Under the pieces are notes generated by a model. It was not told the origin of the DNA. It ran no database searches and saw nothing but the letters and a program-made list of their open reading frames with translations. Below, piece by piece: positions 12,201-24,281 of a stretch of 64,000 nucleotides of DNA. The DNA is taken from assembly GCA_035041965.1 (NCBI GenBank), contig JAPYMA010000110.1, forward strand, positions 248,001 to 312,000, read 5' to 3'. The DNA comes from Anisakis pegreffii (lineage: Eukaryota; Nematoda; Chromadorea; Rhabditida; Anisakidae). Position 1 is the stretch's first letter, and every line of letters begins with the position of its first letter. Made by a program: the position numbers and the translations under genes.

Positions 12201-15200
12201 ATTTTATACACCAGATCAATTTTTTGCCCTCTTCACAGCATTAGCTGTGTCAAGAAGGCGTATTCGTATTATTGAGAATTCATTACTAGAGCATTCGATC
12301 GAAGCTAACAAAATTTGAGCGAGAATGGCTTATTGTTAGGATTTTTCTTGCGTATTTGTCTGCAATGGAATAAAATATAGCATAAAAACGCCGTCATATT
12401 TGGTGCCTATGAGCAAATTATGAAAGACAACATTATAATGAAATGATGGCTGTGCTCATAAGTTGAGTTCGATATAAAACCGGAATGCGAATCATTTCGT
12501 TAAACTCATCGAACATTTAGATTCTCTCTTAAGAGGCTCTATTAACAGTCTCCATTCGACTCAATCCTCTGCTCAAATGCAATTCCGTCGCAAACTATCT
12601 GTGCAAACGATCCGTCGATCCTCTTAATCGCATATTTCCCAAACACGATTCAATGATGATTTGAGTTTATTTCGAGCGAGCATCTTCTTGCCACCTTGAA
12701 GTATCTATCGTGTGTTTGTTTGCAATCGCTTTAACTTATCGCCTTTATTGTACCATTTCAAATTGCTAACCAACTCGAAAGCACATCCATTCACTGCATT
12801 ATTACTCGACCTATACGATTTTCATTCATGGAGAGCGTTTGTCAATTTCATATCCACAATAATCGATGTTGTGATCACAAAACATACGTGCTTTCTCAAT
12901 TGCTTTGTCAACTTTCTATTTGCTTGAAAAGAAAATTTCCGCTCTGAAAGGCAAATTTTCACTGCGAAAAGCAAATTTTCACTAGATCGATTAAGAATTC
13001 ATTTTCTCATTGTAACAACGATGATAGTTTTTTACAATCACCAAAACAGATGATCGATTTATGACGAATGCGATTGGGGTGTATGTATAATCTCATGAGT
13101 GATGACACCCAATTTCATAAATTCCATCTTAATGATTCAGTCATAATCCATTGTTCATTGCAGCATTCTCAGTGTCATCGACTTTCTTGAATGAGCGAAA
13201 ATAGTTCTTTTATATTCGCATCTTAAAAAAATCATTAACATTTATTTGATAGTGAAACCAACAATAGATTTAGATTTTTAGTGTCGTTTGGTTATCCCTT
13301 TGATCATTTTTGCTCGTATTTCGATTGGTTCACGAAGGTTTGTATTGCTGTGAACGTGTTGTCTTTATTTGCACCATCGAATTCAGCACATTTTTTGCAT
13401 TCAGTGCAACGTGACAACCTCCATTCATGAAAACAACGCATTTCCAGTTCAATATATGTATTCATAGATTTCTAATCCAAAATGCCCATTCACTTTCACA
13501 CCCTTTCAATTTCTTTTGTTTAGTTTCGGATTGCAATTTGGATCATCGGCGATTCGTTTGAAACTCAAGAGAGCGTGATTTGTGTGACCGAATAATTTCA
13601 TGAATTTTGCGGCTTGCTCCACATTGTTGCTGCATTTGAAACACTAAATCGATTAATAACTCATTTCTCGTTGTAACAATCACGTAAACACAACAGATGA
13701 TGAGCGATTTATGACGGATGCGATTGCAGTGTGTGTATAATCTCATGAATGACACCCACTTTCATAAATTCCATCTTAATGGTTCACTCATAATCTATTA
13801 TCTTTATCAATGTATCGAAAGAGTCACACTAAGTGAAAGGAACAATTGCATAATGTCACTTATGCATACGAACACTACAAGAATGTGACATTATTGGTGC
13901 AGCATTTGAAATAATTCTCAATTCATATACCTTCTGCAAAATCATACTAACATACGATATTAAAACAAATCCTGATCACAAACTGCAATCAAATATAGTT
14001 CCGTTTGATCGACGATGTGCGTGTTGATTCAATGATGCATTAATTCCTGATATCTGATTGTGAGTATCAATAATTCTCACAGAGAGAGAAATTCGAAGGT
14101 GTTAAGCGATGATACGAATTGACGAGACTCGCAAATCCTTGTTGACTGAGCACTTTTCATCATCCCTCTACAAACGTTTTCAACTCGGTTGTTCCGTCAA
14201 TGGGAAGTGGTTCCTTTGTACGAGCAACAGTTTATTGGCAGGAGACTTCGTGCCCAGTCGAGTGCACTTCCTTGTTCCTAGTCTAATTTCTCGATAGGAT
14301 TAAATTTATTGTCGTATGGGAGTTGTGATCATGTGGATTGCTGGGAAGTGGAGAGAATTGCGCTCTTACGTAGGCCAAAGGAGAGTCGGGAGCATAGTGA
14401 CGTTGGAACTATCGTTTTAGATGGACTTCCAAAAATTTTGATTGAATTCAAGCCGATTTTGTTCAGTGCATTGATATTCTTCGCATTATTGGGGCAGTAT
14501 TGATGAAAATATCTCGTGTGTAGTAATGAAATAATTAATGAAATGAAATAATTGCTATTAGCATTGCACTTGTCACGGTGAAATGGTGGTTTCGATGACG
14601 TTTGCACGTGTGAACGATTGTTTCTTGACATTATGAATGAATCGATTCGAATGAATCGAAAGATTGCTTGTCCACGCACATCCCACACACGTTGACACTC
14701 GTTTAGAATAGGAAATGCATGAATGCAGTGATCCATTTCTTATCTCAATGAATTTTATTTTTTCAGTCTGGATAAAAAACGAAACGGTCCAACGATGGGC
14801 TTGAACGGTTTAGATCGACGTTCAAACCATAGCAATAATACAGCAGCAATGAATGCAGACGAAATTCATCAAATCAATGACGTGAGAATGCGCATCAAAA
14901 AGGTATTTTTTCAACAGCAGAGATTAATAATTGCATTCTTAACTCGAAATCAGTTCAGTTCATTATTGTTTGCGACGAGCGAACGCATGTTCTTTTAAAA
15001 TAAGGTTCAGCCCGTGAACCGAAGTATAACCGAAGTACATCATATGATTACTTGTTCTTTAAAAAGCCTACAGATGAAATATGATCGGTATTATTGCGTG
15101 AAGACATTTCATTCATAATGAAAATGTTATTCATAGAAACCGATCGCATTGCTAACAGTTCTACTGCGTATTCCATGCTGACACGCACATTTCAGAAATA

Positions 15201-18200
15201 TAATACCTTTGATGCTTCATTGACGTTCAGCAATTTGAAAAACAACGAGTAGTACAGTAATACTGGGTGCAAGAGCATACCAAAACGTGTTCGATCATTA
15301 TTCTGTCCTAGGGCCATTCAGTTGTTTAATTTGTGCTCTTTATAGTGTTTTTTCATGTCCAATCATTCAGAATGAATCCCAAAGAGAACGTTTCCAACCA
15401 CCAGACACTAAACGCCATTCAACCGTTCGCTTCCGACCACAGAGTACTGTATCGTTTGCATCTATAGGTAAGTTATCAAAGGAGCCTTCGTCGAAGGATG
15501 ATTTCACTTCCAAATCGGAATTCGAATTTTGTAAATCATGAATTTAAATTTTGAAAATAAAATATTCGATATTTGGATGTCAGGTCATAATCGAAATAAT
15601 TCGAATCCGAATTCGAATTTATTCAAATTCATGTTATATGAGGGCAGGATTGGTTTCAAATTTCCTTCTCCACAAAACTGCGTTCAGTTTCACTTGATAT
15701 GCTTTCTGGAACATGATAAAGCGATTTTTTCTTGAATCAAACTAAGTCTCAGGTGGATGCATACTAAGAGGTTTAATATTCGGTTGAGACTTCCTTCGCG
15801 ATAGTGAGGGAGGTTAAAGGCTTAGGCTGAGCCTTACCACGAAGCTCACGCTAAGTCTTTCAACCTACAGCACGGTATTATTATCATTATTTCGAAATTT
15901 CAACCAAATTCCCCGGACAAATTTCGCAGAATTTCGATTTCTAAAGTAAAGCCTCAGTTTCCAGTGCGAATTGCATCGGAATTTTTCAAATTTTGGATTA
16001 CTGATAGATGTAATGCTGCTTTCCATTTCGAATTGACTCGTTATTTGAATGAATTCGAAGGGGATCAAATCAAATATCTCAATTGTTTTCGTATGAGATT
16101 GTTGGGTTCACATTCAGAATTCGAAATTTCACAACCGTTTTGTTACCAATCATCGCACTGTCACTCATTCACATCCCTTAATGATTGCAGCTTCATCTGG
16201 CATTGGCGACGCGCCCTGGCGAAATTCACAGTTTTCATCATCCGCCTCAACCACATCTCCCAATCAGACAATGCGTGATTCGCCTCGTTTTGTAAGCATT
16301 TCACTTCATTTTTCATCTCCCATCGAATTGAAATCACGAACACCTTTTTTTCAACGGTTACATGCTTACTGATAGTTTTGCGATGGTGATTTGATGCAGC
16401 CAACTTCACCGTGTGTAATGTACGATTTTGATTGACAAAAATCACTTTTGAGTGATGCTGAAGATTGTATACGAAGATATCATATGAGGTGGTCGCAAGG
16501 CAATCACTGAATTCACCTCTCGTTTCTTGTGTGAACACTCACGAACTGATTCTGAATTGACGATTTCAACTTGTTATCATATAGAAACGTTTTTTGCTTC
16601 AAAAGATCCAGTATTAACACAAGGTTATGATTGATAATGCAATCAGATACTGTAAAATGCTGCGGAATACACTCGAACGCTAACAATATGCAATTATATT
16701 TGGATCATTAGATGAATATTCAAATGTTGTGAAATTTTTATGGAGAAAAGATAAAGAAGAAGCAGCTTTAATATGGAGCAATTAAGTTTGTTGGTCGTAT
16801 TTAGGTGCTGTACCACTGATTTGTCAATCTGTCGTTTTCGTTTCATCGATTCAAATGAGTTCGGTTGCGTTTTCTTAGTATGTGTTTCCACTGATACCAC
16901 AGCGATCTGATGTCTTTTCGTATTGCTACAAATTGACATTACTTATTAGCATGAATCACTGCAAAATTCACTCTCAAACAATGCATTCACACTATACTCA
17001 TCTTTTTATAGATCAGTCAATCACATACGAAGATTTAATCCAGCCATGAAAAAACATTCGGCTAGTCTTATGTTCTAAGTTGCCGAAATCATCAGTATGT
17101 GATCAGCATTTTTGCTCATCACTGAGCCAATGATTCGAAATCTATTGGAACGAGCCAGAAAAATTATTTCAGTGATATCTTTTGATGGTAGTTTTTCATG
17201 GCCAAATTAGCGTTGCAATTCCTTGCATCAGCACCGAAGCTCTTGAACTGCGCGGTTGTCAAAAAAGTGAACTCACCTCAATGAGATCAATAATGTTATT
17301 CCAAATAACGTTCATTTCCGTGATGCACGAATCTGCTCGTTTACCAGGTCGGAATCCGACTCTGCCGAGTGCGAGTGAGCGTTTGCCCGGACGGAAACCA
17401 GTGCGACCTAAGGCTAACGATCGTTTGCCAGGCCTAAAGTACATACGTCCCAAAGCAGCACTTCGTTTACCCATAGCGCTCTCCATCAAGTATGCGATAT
17501 CCTCATCGGCGATATCAGCGTTTCGTTTACCGGGTCGAAAATGCACTCTGCCAAGAGCTAATGAACGTTTACCCGGACGAAACTCGGGTCTTCCGAGTAC
17601 CATCGAGCGTTTTTGCAACACTTCTGACCAGTCGTTCCCACTTGAGCTTATCTGAAACCGATTCTTTTGATTCTCATTTGATAGTACACCCATCATAATC
17701 TGTTGCTCACTCCTCAAACACTCCCCACCAGTCAATCCATTAATGAAATGAGATGGAGCAAGTGGTGATGAGGTTCATAACCCCGCATTGACCAGAATTA
17801 TTGAATGACACAGTGTCTGCTGTTCGATAACAGTTCGCTCATCAACCACCTCGAGTTATAAAACAATAATCATTTGCAAATGGATAAGTTTCGAGGCACA
17901 AATTATTGAAAAACAATATTCTTACATTTTCTTCAGTAAATAGTAATGTTGCATCAAAGATACCATGATTAGTGAGGAAATTATTCAAAGAAATGTAATA
18001 TTGTTAAAAAAGTTAATTGGCCACATTGATAATTCTCGTTAGTGTAACTCAAATTTGAGCATTCTGCACAAATGAAATGCAGCTATCCTGCTATCATTTG
18101 TAATGAATTCAGGTGGATTTTAAAATGAAATGAATGAACCATTCAGGTGAGGTGGAGAATTGACTGAGGAAGAAGTATTTGTTCTACTGTAGCATTTACT

Positions 18201-21200
18201 CATTGCTATCCACAAAGAGCACCGTAATTTTCGAGCGAACAATAGAAGCTTGTGGAATTGGATAGGAAATTAGATGAATTCGAACCTCTCTCATGGTCGG
18301 TTCGAGCTGGTCTCTTTGGAGCGATGTGGACCTTTGCTCCTCAAGTTCGTCCTCACATCTAGAATATCTGATTGAGCAGATTATAAGCGGGAACAGCATT
18401 AACAGATTGGTGTACATTACTGCAGCTATGCAAGTGCTGAAATGAAATACCTATCACACATAATCGCTTCATATAAATGCTTCGGCGCATTGTTGTATTC
18501 ACAGCGAATTGTCGTCTTTCGGTCACGCAATCTGAGATTCAATATTTTTAGCTGATTATATCGATGAGAGCTTATTTATTAAACATTTATTCAAGACAAA
18601 TGATTTGATTAAACTCATTCGTTTAGAACGAATCATTCGCATTTCTTTACTGTAGTCTTTGGGATTGCGTGCCGTGAAATTAGTTCAACAGATTTCTCAA
18701 ACATTATTCAATTTGCGTGTTATCACATCTATTGTGAGCAACAGATGTTGTCAGTTCGTATGAGTGAATAATTCCTTGTCTCCAATTCATGTGTCACGAA
18801 ATAAGTTTTGCGTGCGCTCGAACATGCATCTACCTTCATTGGCGTATGTAAACTAGAAATTACTAAATATCATCATGGTGACATTAATACTCCATGACAT
18901 TTTGAACGTCATCTCGCTAACAATAATATTGTGTGGTAGTTTAGATATAAACTGCTATGATCACGTTTTCATTGTTATACAGTTGGTAGGTCGAATTTGG
19001 TGCACGATACAGCATTTTGATCAGTTGTTGCGAACAGGCAAACATATACATGTGATGAGTGGGAGAACTGAATTTGGACTCTTCGTTCATTAGCAGCGAT
19101 GACGTTCGAGCGAAATTTCATGTCGTTGGAAATCCGACCGTCATCAAATTCCATCATTCTAACAGTTGGAATTTCGACCGATTGTCGGAATAATTCGATC
19201 GGAATCCGACCGAATTCACATTTCAACATTCCGGCAGTCGGAATTCCGACTGACCTTCCAAGTTGTTCGGTCGGGATCCGAATATCGAAAGTTCAACATT
19301 CCGGTAGTCGGGATCCGAAATTGTTGGGTTTTTCCGAGCGATCATCGGCCGGATGCCATCACTATTAATTAGTAGATGGTGTGAGAAAAGGTCGATTCAT
19401 TTTCGTTTTTGGCAATAAAATTGACTAGCAAATAAGAAGACGAATTATCGCATCGAAATTGTCTGCAATTGCTGGAAACGAGTGATTAATTTCAAAATAA
19501 AAAATTTCAGAATACTCAGAATAAGCATGAGATGATACTGAAGGAAGAAGAAGATATCGTGAACCGAGGTATTGACAATGCAACTAAATTACTTGCGTGG
19601 TATAATGAACGACTTTGTTCAGTGCAGAAAAGGAGTCGTTTAGTCAATAAAGGAATGGTCTCTCTTGTAGGTTTTCATCTAATTGCTTCGTTTGGGGTCT
19701 TGTAGGTTTATTTCTAATTGTTTTTTTTTTGGAGTTTCAACCGATCGCCCAACTTCACTTGTGCATACTTCTAAAATAATGAAAGAAATGGTAAAAATGT
19801 ACAATTACTTATGAGCAACCTATAAAAGTGAATTTGGTATAAACAACAGCAACTCTGATACAAATACCGTTTTATGAGCCAGAGACTCACTATCAGGCGT
19901 AAGCTGGTGTTTAGGTTCGAAAAGACTAATTCAAGGAACTGTTTGAATGTGTACTTGAGTTATTGCAAGAACACCGGGAATAATTTGGGTTTAGGCTCTC
20001 GAATGTAAGTGCACCAACATATGAAATTCAACATGGCCTTCTGGATTTCAAATTCAAATACTCTATAGATTCCGTCAGTATCGCTCTTCACACATTTTTT
20101 TGATCCATAAGGAGGGCAAAGTGACCCAGCTTAAGAACCACCGATTTAGATAGAACAATTGGATATTATTTGCATATCCGGTTGACAAATTCACTTAACA
20201 GATAACAGTGTACATTGGGGTACATAAAGTAGAGAATAATGGTGAAAGCCGTTTTTTGTTGCTGTTTCGTTGTTGAGAGGTGGTGAGCGAACAACTTGCA
20301 ATGGAATAGTCCCTTAGTCGAAGAAATGCTCTCTACCTTCAATGAACAGAAAATAAATAATAATTGTATGACATTTAATTTGAAATCACTTGTGCACATG
20401 AATTATTTGAAGGATACATCAGTACATGAACAAAAACTGAATTACTTGAGAGCGCACATCTCGGAGCTGAATCGACGGATGACATCGTTAATGGAAAGCA
20501 GCGAACACGGATTCCCAACCCATTCCAATTTACAGGTGATCGTTTTCGCATCTCGTTCCATTATGCGCTTTGAAATCAATATATTAAAGCCGGTTTTGCT
20601 CGCTATCCAAACACTCATTCATCAACTGAAACGAATCTGAATTTGAGGTTAAAACGCAGATGCCGCAGCCGTCTGACGATCGTGCTCACTATTTACAACG
20701 ACAAAACCGTATGTTGTGTCAGGTATGTCTGACAGTCGATTCACTGTATCCATCGACATTTTGCTATTTGATGATTAAACGCTGAAATTTCGACGATGTT
20801 TTGAATGAAAAAATATTCCTTTGATTGCTGTTTGTCTTCAAAAAAAACGACTCACATCAGATGTTTCAATCAAATCTCTATCGTACGTCTCATCCAAGAT
20901 GGTTTTACGACTTTACTGCATTCAGTGAGTTATGAAGAAACTGACCAGTTCAAAAATCAAACGCTGAATTGAACACAGTCAATTTAGGAACTGGTTGATA
21001 AGGATAAAGTCATCGATGAGCTTAAAAGGCAGCGAACAGCGGTAAGCAATGGTCAACAACTGTTGGTCAGAAGAGGTCAACCAAAATGGTTTGTTTTTGA
21101 TGTTATTTGTTCACAATAACTGATATAAATGTATAAAGTAATCGAAATTTCTATCATGATACGGTTTAGTTGAGTGTAAATTTGAACTGAATTTAAGGAA

Positions 21201-22166
21201 TTCCACCATGAATGTGTCACGTCCATCAGCACTCGTTCGACCGGCACTGCATCAAACGATCGAAACGTATTCCAACGATGACATTCCCATAAAAGTACAC
21301 AATACCCTCATATAATCGCTCCTTTACTTATCAACAACGAGCCATTCAAACTGCCACATATGAGCGTTTATCGAGTGCTGAAGCATCACCCGAATGTGAC
21401 ACTTCAGTGAATAATTTAATTGATGAACATTGTGGTTGCAAGTGAGCGGATGTATAACTATCGTTGACGAGTTGTTGTGATTTTTGATACGATGAATAAC
21501 AGTTATATGCATAATTCTTATTGATATCATCATCCTGGTTATTATTATTCTTATGACTACTGTCCTTATTGCTCTTGCGCTTTTTCCACTCGTCATTGTT
21601 GTTGTTCTCTCTATTATTATTGTTGTCATTTTTATTATTTTATTGTCATCCAATATTTTACTATTATCACTCTTATCATTGTTATCATTAATTACAAATT
21701 TATAATAATTACGCTATAACTGTCTTCTTAATATGTTCCAAATGAAAATTAATCAAAACCTGTCGTTTATGCGCCCTCGAACTTTGTTCCTGCTTTGGAG
21801 ATACGGCAGACCGCGGTCCCTTCCAAACAGTCGAATTGATTGCAACCCCCTCCTCCTCCTCCTCCTCCTTCTGATCTGTCAGCCCTTCACGTTTTCGACA
21901 CAAACCAGAAGAGAATTGAAGATGATCAGTGATGTTTCCCTCAGTGATTCATCGGTGATATCACTGGAATGAATCAATTTTTGGTGATCAAACAAGCAGT
22001 CTGAACAATTGCTAAATATCAACCAAGCTTGACTAGCCCACTTCCTGACTCCCCCACGAGTACCCTAAAATTCTTCCCCAGGAAGCAGTCTCTCCTTTCT
22101 TTATGAGAAGCACTGTTCAATGGGATAGTGACGAAATGACTGGTCGATTCAGCACATCGTCATGAC
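9227..22166 (+). CDS. SAPCD2: SAPCD2-like protein (suppressor of APC domain)
   Basis: Exons read as 9227-9324, 9420-9588, 11764-11951, 14767-14902, 15371-15467, 16191-16291, 19511-19666, 20413-20535, 20660-20722, 20988-21041, 21198-21266 and 22083-22166. Every junction keeps phase, giving about 445 residues. An N-terminal SAPC domain spans exons 2-3: LPDHFIDSLRILFDNLDSD with an EF-hand-like loop, then the hallmark GMITFERFLAAVRQS. A low-complexity middle contains KRHSTVRFRPQ. Coiled coils follow (LLAWYNERLCSVQKRSR; QRQNRMLCQELVDKDKVI). Order and length match vertebrate SAPCD2 (about 394 residues), a cortical protein that affects spindle orientation through LGN. The function here is by homology. 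Less sure: exon 1 (ATG 9478 is an alternative start), the 21198 exon (reading on gives a stop at 21279) and the last exon, which is supported by AATAAA 50 bases downstream. The gene hosts the RPamide gene in one intron. Confidence 0.85.
12981..13151 (+). repeat. Intronic direct duplication, copy 1
   Basis: This stretch is clearly related to 13643-13800. Shared words in the same order include ATCGATTAA, GATCGATTTATGACG, TGTATAATCTCATGA, GACACCCA and TTCATAAATTCCATCTTAAT. Both copies lie in the SAPCD2-like intron 11952-14766, about 660 bases apart. It is non-coding. Confidence 0.75.
13643..13800 (+). repeat. Intronic direct duplication, copy 2
   Basis: This is the diverged second copy of 12981-13151, with several small indels between the two. 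It carries an open minus-strand frame (13543-13755) with no splice support, which I regard as chance. Confidence 0.75.
15782..15865. repeat. Short foldback element (MITE-like)
   Basis: The ends are near-perfect inverted repeats: GGTTGAGACTT at 15782-15792 and AAGTCTTTCAACC at 15853-15865, which pair with small bulges. Inside is a second hairpin, AGGCTTAGGCTGAGCCT (about 15818-15834). It is intronic in the SAPCD2-like gene. It could be a miniature inverted-repeat transposon or a structured RNA. A target-site duplication was not established. Confidence 0.5.
17259..18417 (-). CDS. nlp-22-like: RPamide neuropeptide precursor (NLP-2/22/23 type)
   Basis: Exon 1 (18417-18286, 44 codons) starts with a signal peptide, MYTNLLMLFPLIICSIRYSRC. 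Exon 2 begins at 17651 behind TTTCAG in the same phase and runs to a stop at 17259 (total about 174 residues). An alternative donor at 17276 (GAG|GTGAGT) would remove the last few residues. The precursor holds five peptides flanked by KR: SMVLGRPEFRPG, SLALGRVHFRPG, SAALGRMYFRPG, SLALGRTGFRPG and SLALGRVGFRPG. The final Gly before KR predicts FRP-amides. A spacer, NADIADEDIAYLMESAMGKR, separates copies 2 and 3. The LGRxxFRPG core matches the C. elegans NLP-2/NLP-22/NLP-23 peptides, which act through GnRH/AKH-type receptors (family knowledge). The peptides would be released from dense-core vesicles. The gene lies antisense in the SAPCD2-like intron 16292-19510. Confidence 0.88.
18437..18445 (-). 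promoter_or_regulatory. Putative trans-splice acceptor of the RPamide gene
   Basis: On minus, TTTCATTTCAG ends at 18437, nineteen bases ahead of the ATG at 18417. A second AG (GCTGCAG) lies two bases ahead of the ATG. No upstream coding exon is visible, so SL addition is likely at one of them. Confidence 0.4.
19119..19331 (+). repeat. Minisatellite of about 71-bp units, about three copies
   Basis: Units share ACATTCCGG(C/T)AGTCGG followed by ATCCGA. CCGGCAGTCG at 19231 recurs as CCGGTAGTCG at 19301, exactly 70 bases on, and a diverged copy (CTAACAGTTGG) lies 72 bases before. GGAAATCCGACCG (19128-19140) and GGAATCCGACCG (19201-19212) mark the same period. The unit is unusually GC-rich and full of TCGG/CCGA inverted pairs. 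It is intronic in the SAPCD2-like gene, and the frames open through it are a by-product of the repeat. Confidence 0.7.
21850..21869 (+). repeat. (CTC)n microsatellite
   Basis: Six consecutive CTC/TCC triplets. The repeat produces leucine and glutamate runs in the overlapping open frames on the two strands. Confidence 0.85.
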
Positions 22167-22215
22167 CACCAGCCGAATGTAATGGTTTTTGAGCATTATC
22201 GTTTTTGTCGGTTAG

Positions 22216-22221
22216 AATAAA
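22216..22221 (+). terminator. Polyadenylation signal AATAAA, SAPCD2-like gene
   Basis: AATAAA lies 50 bases after the proposed stop codon at 22164-22166. This supports the choice of the 22083 exon as terminal. Confidence 0.5.
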
Positions 22222-24281
22222 AATGCTCTTTTTTTGAAGCCGAGTGATAGTGCATAAAATAACAGCAAAGAACAAGAGATGTTATTCTTTATTTGAAGTG
22301 ATAATCTCGATAAAATGCTGTATTACATCGAATGCGAACAATCACCAACGAAAGCAGATTTATCATTTCTTTTTCATACAACAACACGTAACTAAGTACC
22401 ATCCATCAATCACTGCAACAAAATTCACTCCTCACAAATCGACTCGATTGTGACTCACATTAACAATTCTTCTCTAACATCTTCGACAACAAACAAAAAC
22501 CCCGTAAAAAAATTCGCAATATTCAATTCACAAGCCCAGAGCACATATTCGAAATGTGCGATTGGGCGCAAAAATATATAAAATACAAAAACATACGATG
22601 ATTCGGCAAGCAATCCCCATCCCATGTTTTTACATTCTCAATAGTATTCCCTTGAGTTTTTTTTTATTTTTTAACGAGAGTAAAGGACACAGGCAATTCA
22701 CTTCGGTTCGGTGTTGGAATGAAACCCGCAGTGAATAGGATCGAGAAATGATAAGATGACTGCAGTTCCATGAAAAAATGGTAAATTATGGCATGATAAA
22801 AATTCAAGCACATCAACTTATAATTTAGATCAGAGAGAAGATTTGAATGTTGCAAAAAAGTAGAACCGAGGAGCAATACAATAATAAATTCAGTGAACAA
22901 TTAGTTTTTTCGTAACCGTAACAAACGAAACTAAACACTAGAAAATGATGAGTTGAAATTTAACTTGGAACTGGAATTACGTTAAAGACACTATTGAAAA
23001 CTGGAGACAATGTTCAAATAACAATGTTATTGGCATACAACATAGATCACATAGGACAAAAATTTACTATACTCATTTTCAACTCACCCAATCATGCAAA
23101 TAATAAGTAAATCAATGCCGTTCTCTAACGTACATCGCTTTCAATCGAGACAGCTACAAAAGAATCTGAGAACATTTCGAAGCGTACAAACAAAAGCAAA
23201 GACGAAACGCACAGGAAAAGAGCGAATCAAATGAGACAACGAATGAGAGTTTATACAAGTTTAGTGTTAACTGATCACAGTCGAGTTGATGTGTAGCATC
23301 AATTGAATATACATCTAAATGACCATAACACAGTTCACTGAGACACTGGCTAAAAACATTCAAGCAACGTACGGACAGCGATTCATCGATTCACTTCAGC
23401 AAACTCGATTCAAAAGTGTTAATCATTACAGATGACAACCATCAAGAATCAGTCAAAGATTTCACAGCGAAAACGAAGTCAACAATGATCACTCATCATG
23501 AATTACGTAAACTGTACAAATTCACACAATTTCTTTCCACATACACGAAAGAGATACTTCAAAAACCAATAAACGATGCAAACGATATGTGCATCGCTGG
23601 ATTCTTTGAATAGCTTTTCCTTGTTTTATAATCAATAGATAAACATTTGAAAAGCAGTTTGATAATCCGAGAGTCAACAATCTATATTCATCGTTTATAA
23701 TATCATACGTTGTTATAATATTTTATAATAAAACATCATTTAATGTTCATACACCAATCAACTGTAAACACAAACATCTATCAGCTAAAAAAATAGAAAT
23801 AAAGTTATATTTTGCGTGATATATGTAATCACGAATTTTTTATGCGTTTATGGTCCTTTAACTGAAATTTGGAAGTGTTGCTGATTCAGATACAAAAGAA
23901 AACAGTAATGGAACGTACCAAAAGTGAATTTCAAAAATCTATTGTCACCCACACACATACAAATGCATATCTCGAATATTCTGCAATTAATTTAGCGACA
24001 ATTTTCGAAATCAACAATTCTAAACGAAATGGTTTAACGGAACGTTGTCCCCGAAAATTATGTGATTGAGCTGTAATCACAAAACCATAATATAATCTGT
24101 ACAGCGCCGATCCGAACAAGGAGGCCTCCCAAATTCAACAGTTTCAGGGCTAAGCTTAAACATTCAGAGCAAAGACCAGTTTATCATAATACGTTGACTT
24201 GCCATAATAAAAGCAAATTACAAAAGATCGAATGAATTATACAAAAGAAAATGAATGATACCTTTGAATTAAAGATGAATT
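22222..24281. other. Intergenic region between two convergent genes
   Basis: This separates the 3' ends of the SAPCD2-like and LETM1 genes. It is AT-rich with short frames on both strands and no splice-consistent exon. I see no recognisable RNA gene or repeat. Confidence 0.6.

Noticed and set aside
14329..14736. 135-codon minus-strand frame
   Set aside because: It is intronic, open on both strands, and without domain or splice signals. It is kept only as part of an unexplained island.
16161..16538. 125-codon minus-strand frame
   Set aside because: It overlaps the phase-consistent SAPCD2-like exon 16191-16291 and has no splice support.
17182..17655. 157-codon plus-strand frame
   Set aside because: It is the antisense of the RPamide-coding exon. 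The repeated RLPGRKP reading is the reverse complement of the FRPGKR repeats.
21198..21281. Reading the 21198 exon of the SAPCD2-like gene to a stop at 21279 as the true end
   Set aside because: The donor at 21267 (AAC|GTATTC) keeps phase with a good terminal exon at 22083 that is followed by AATAAA. It is kept as an alternative only.
21324..21653. Minus-strand frame rich in Ile/Thr/Arg
   Set aside because: It is made of ATT/GTT triplet-rich low-complexity DNA, not protein-like.
21709..21903. Minus-strand frame with a poly-Glu run
   Set aside because: The run is the CTC microsatellite. The frame lies in the last SAPCD2-like intron and shows no consistent splice partner.
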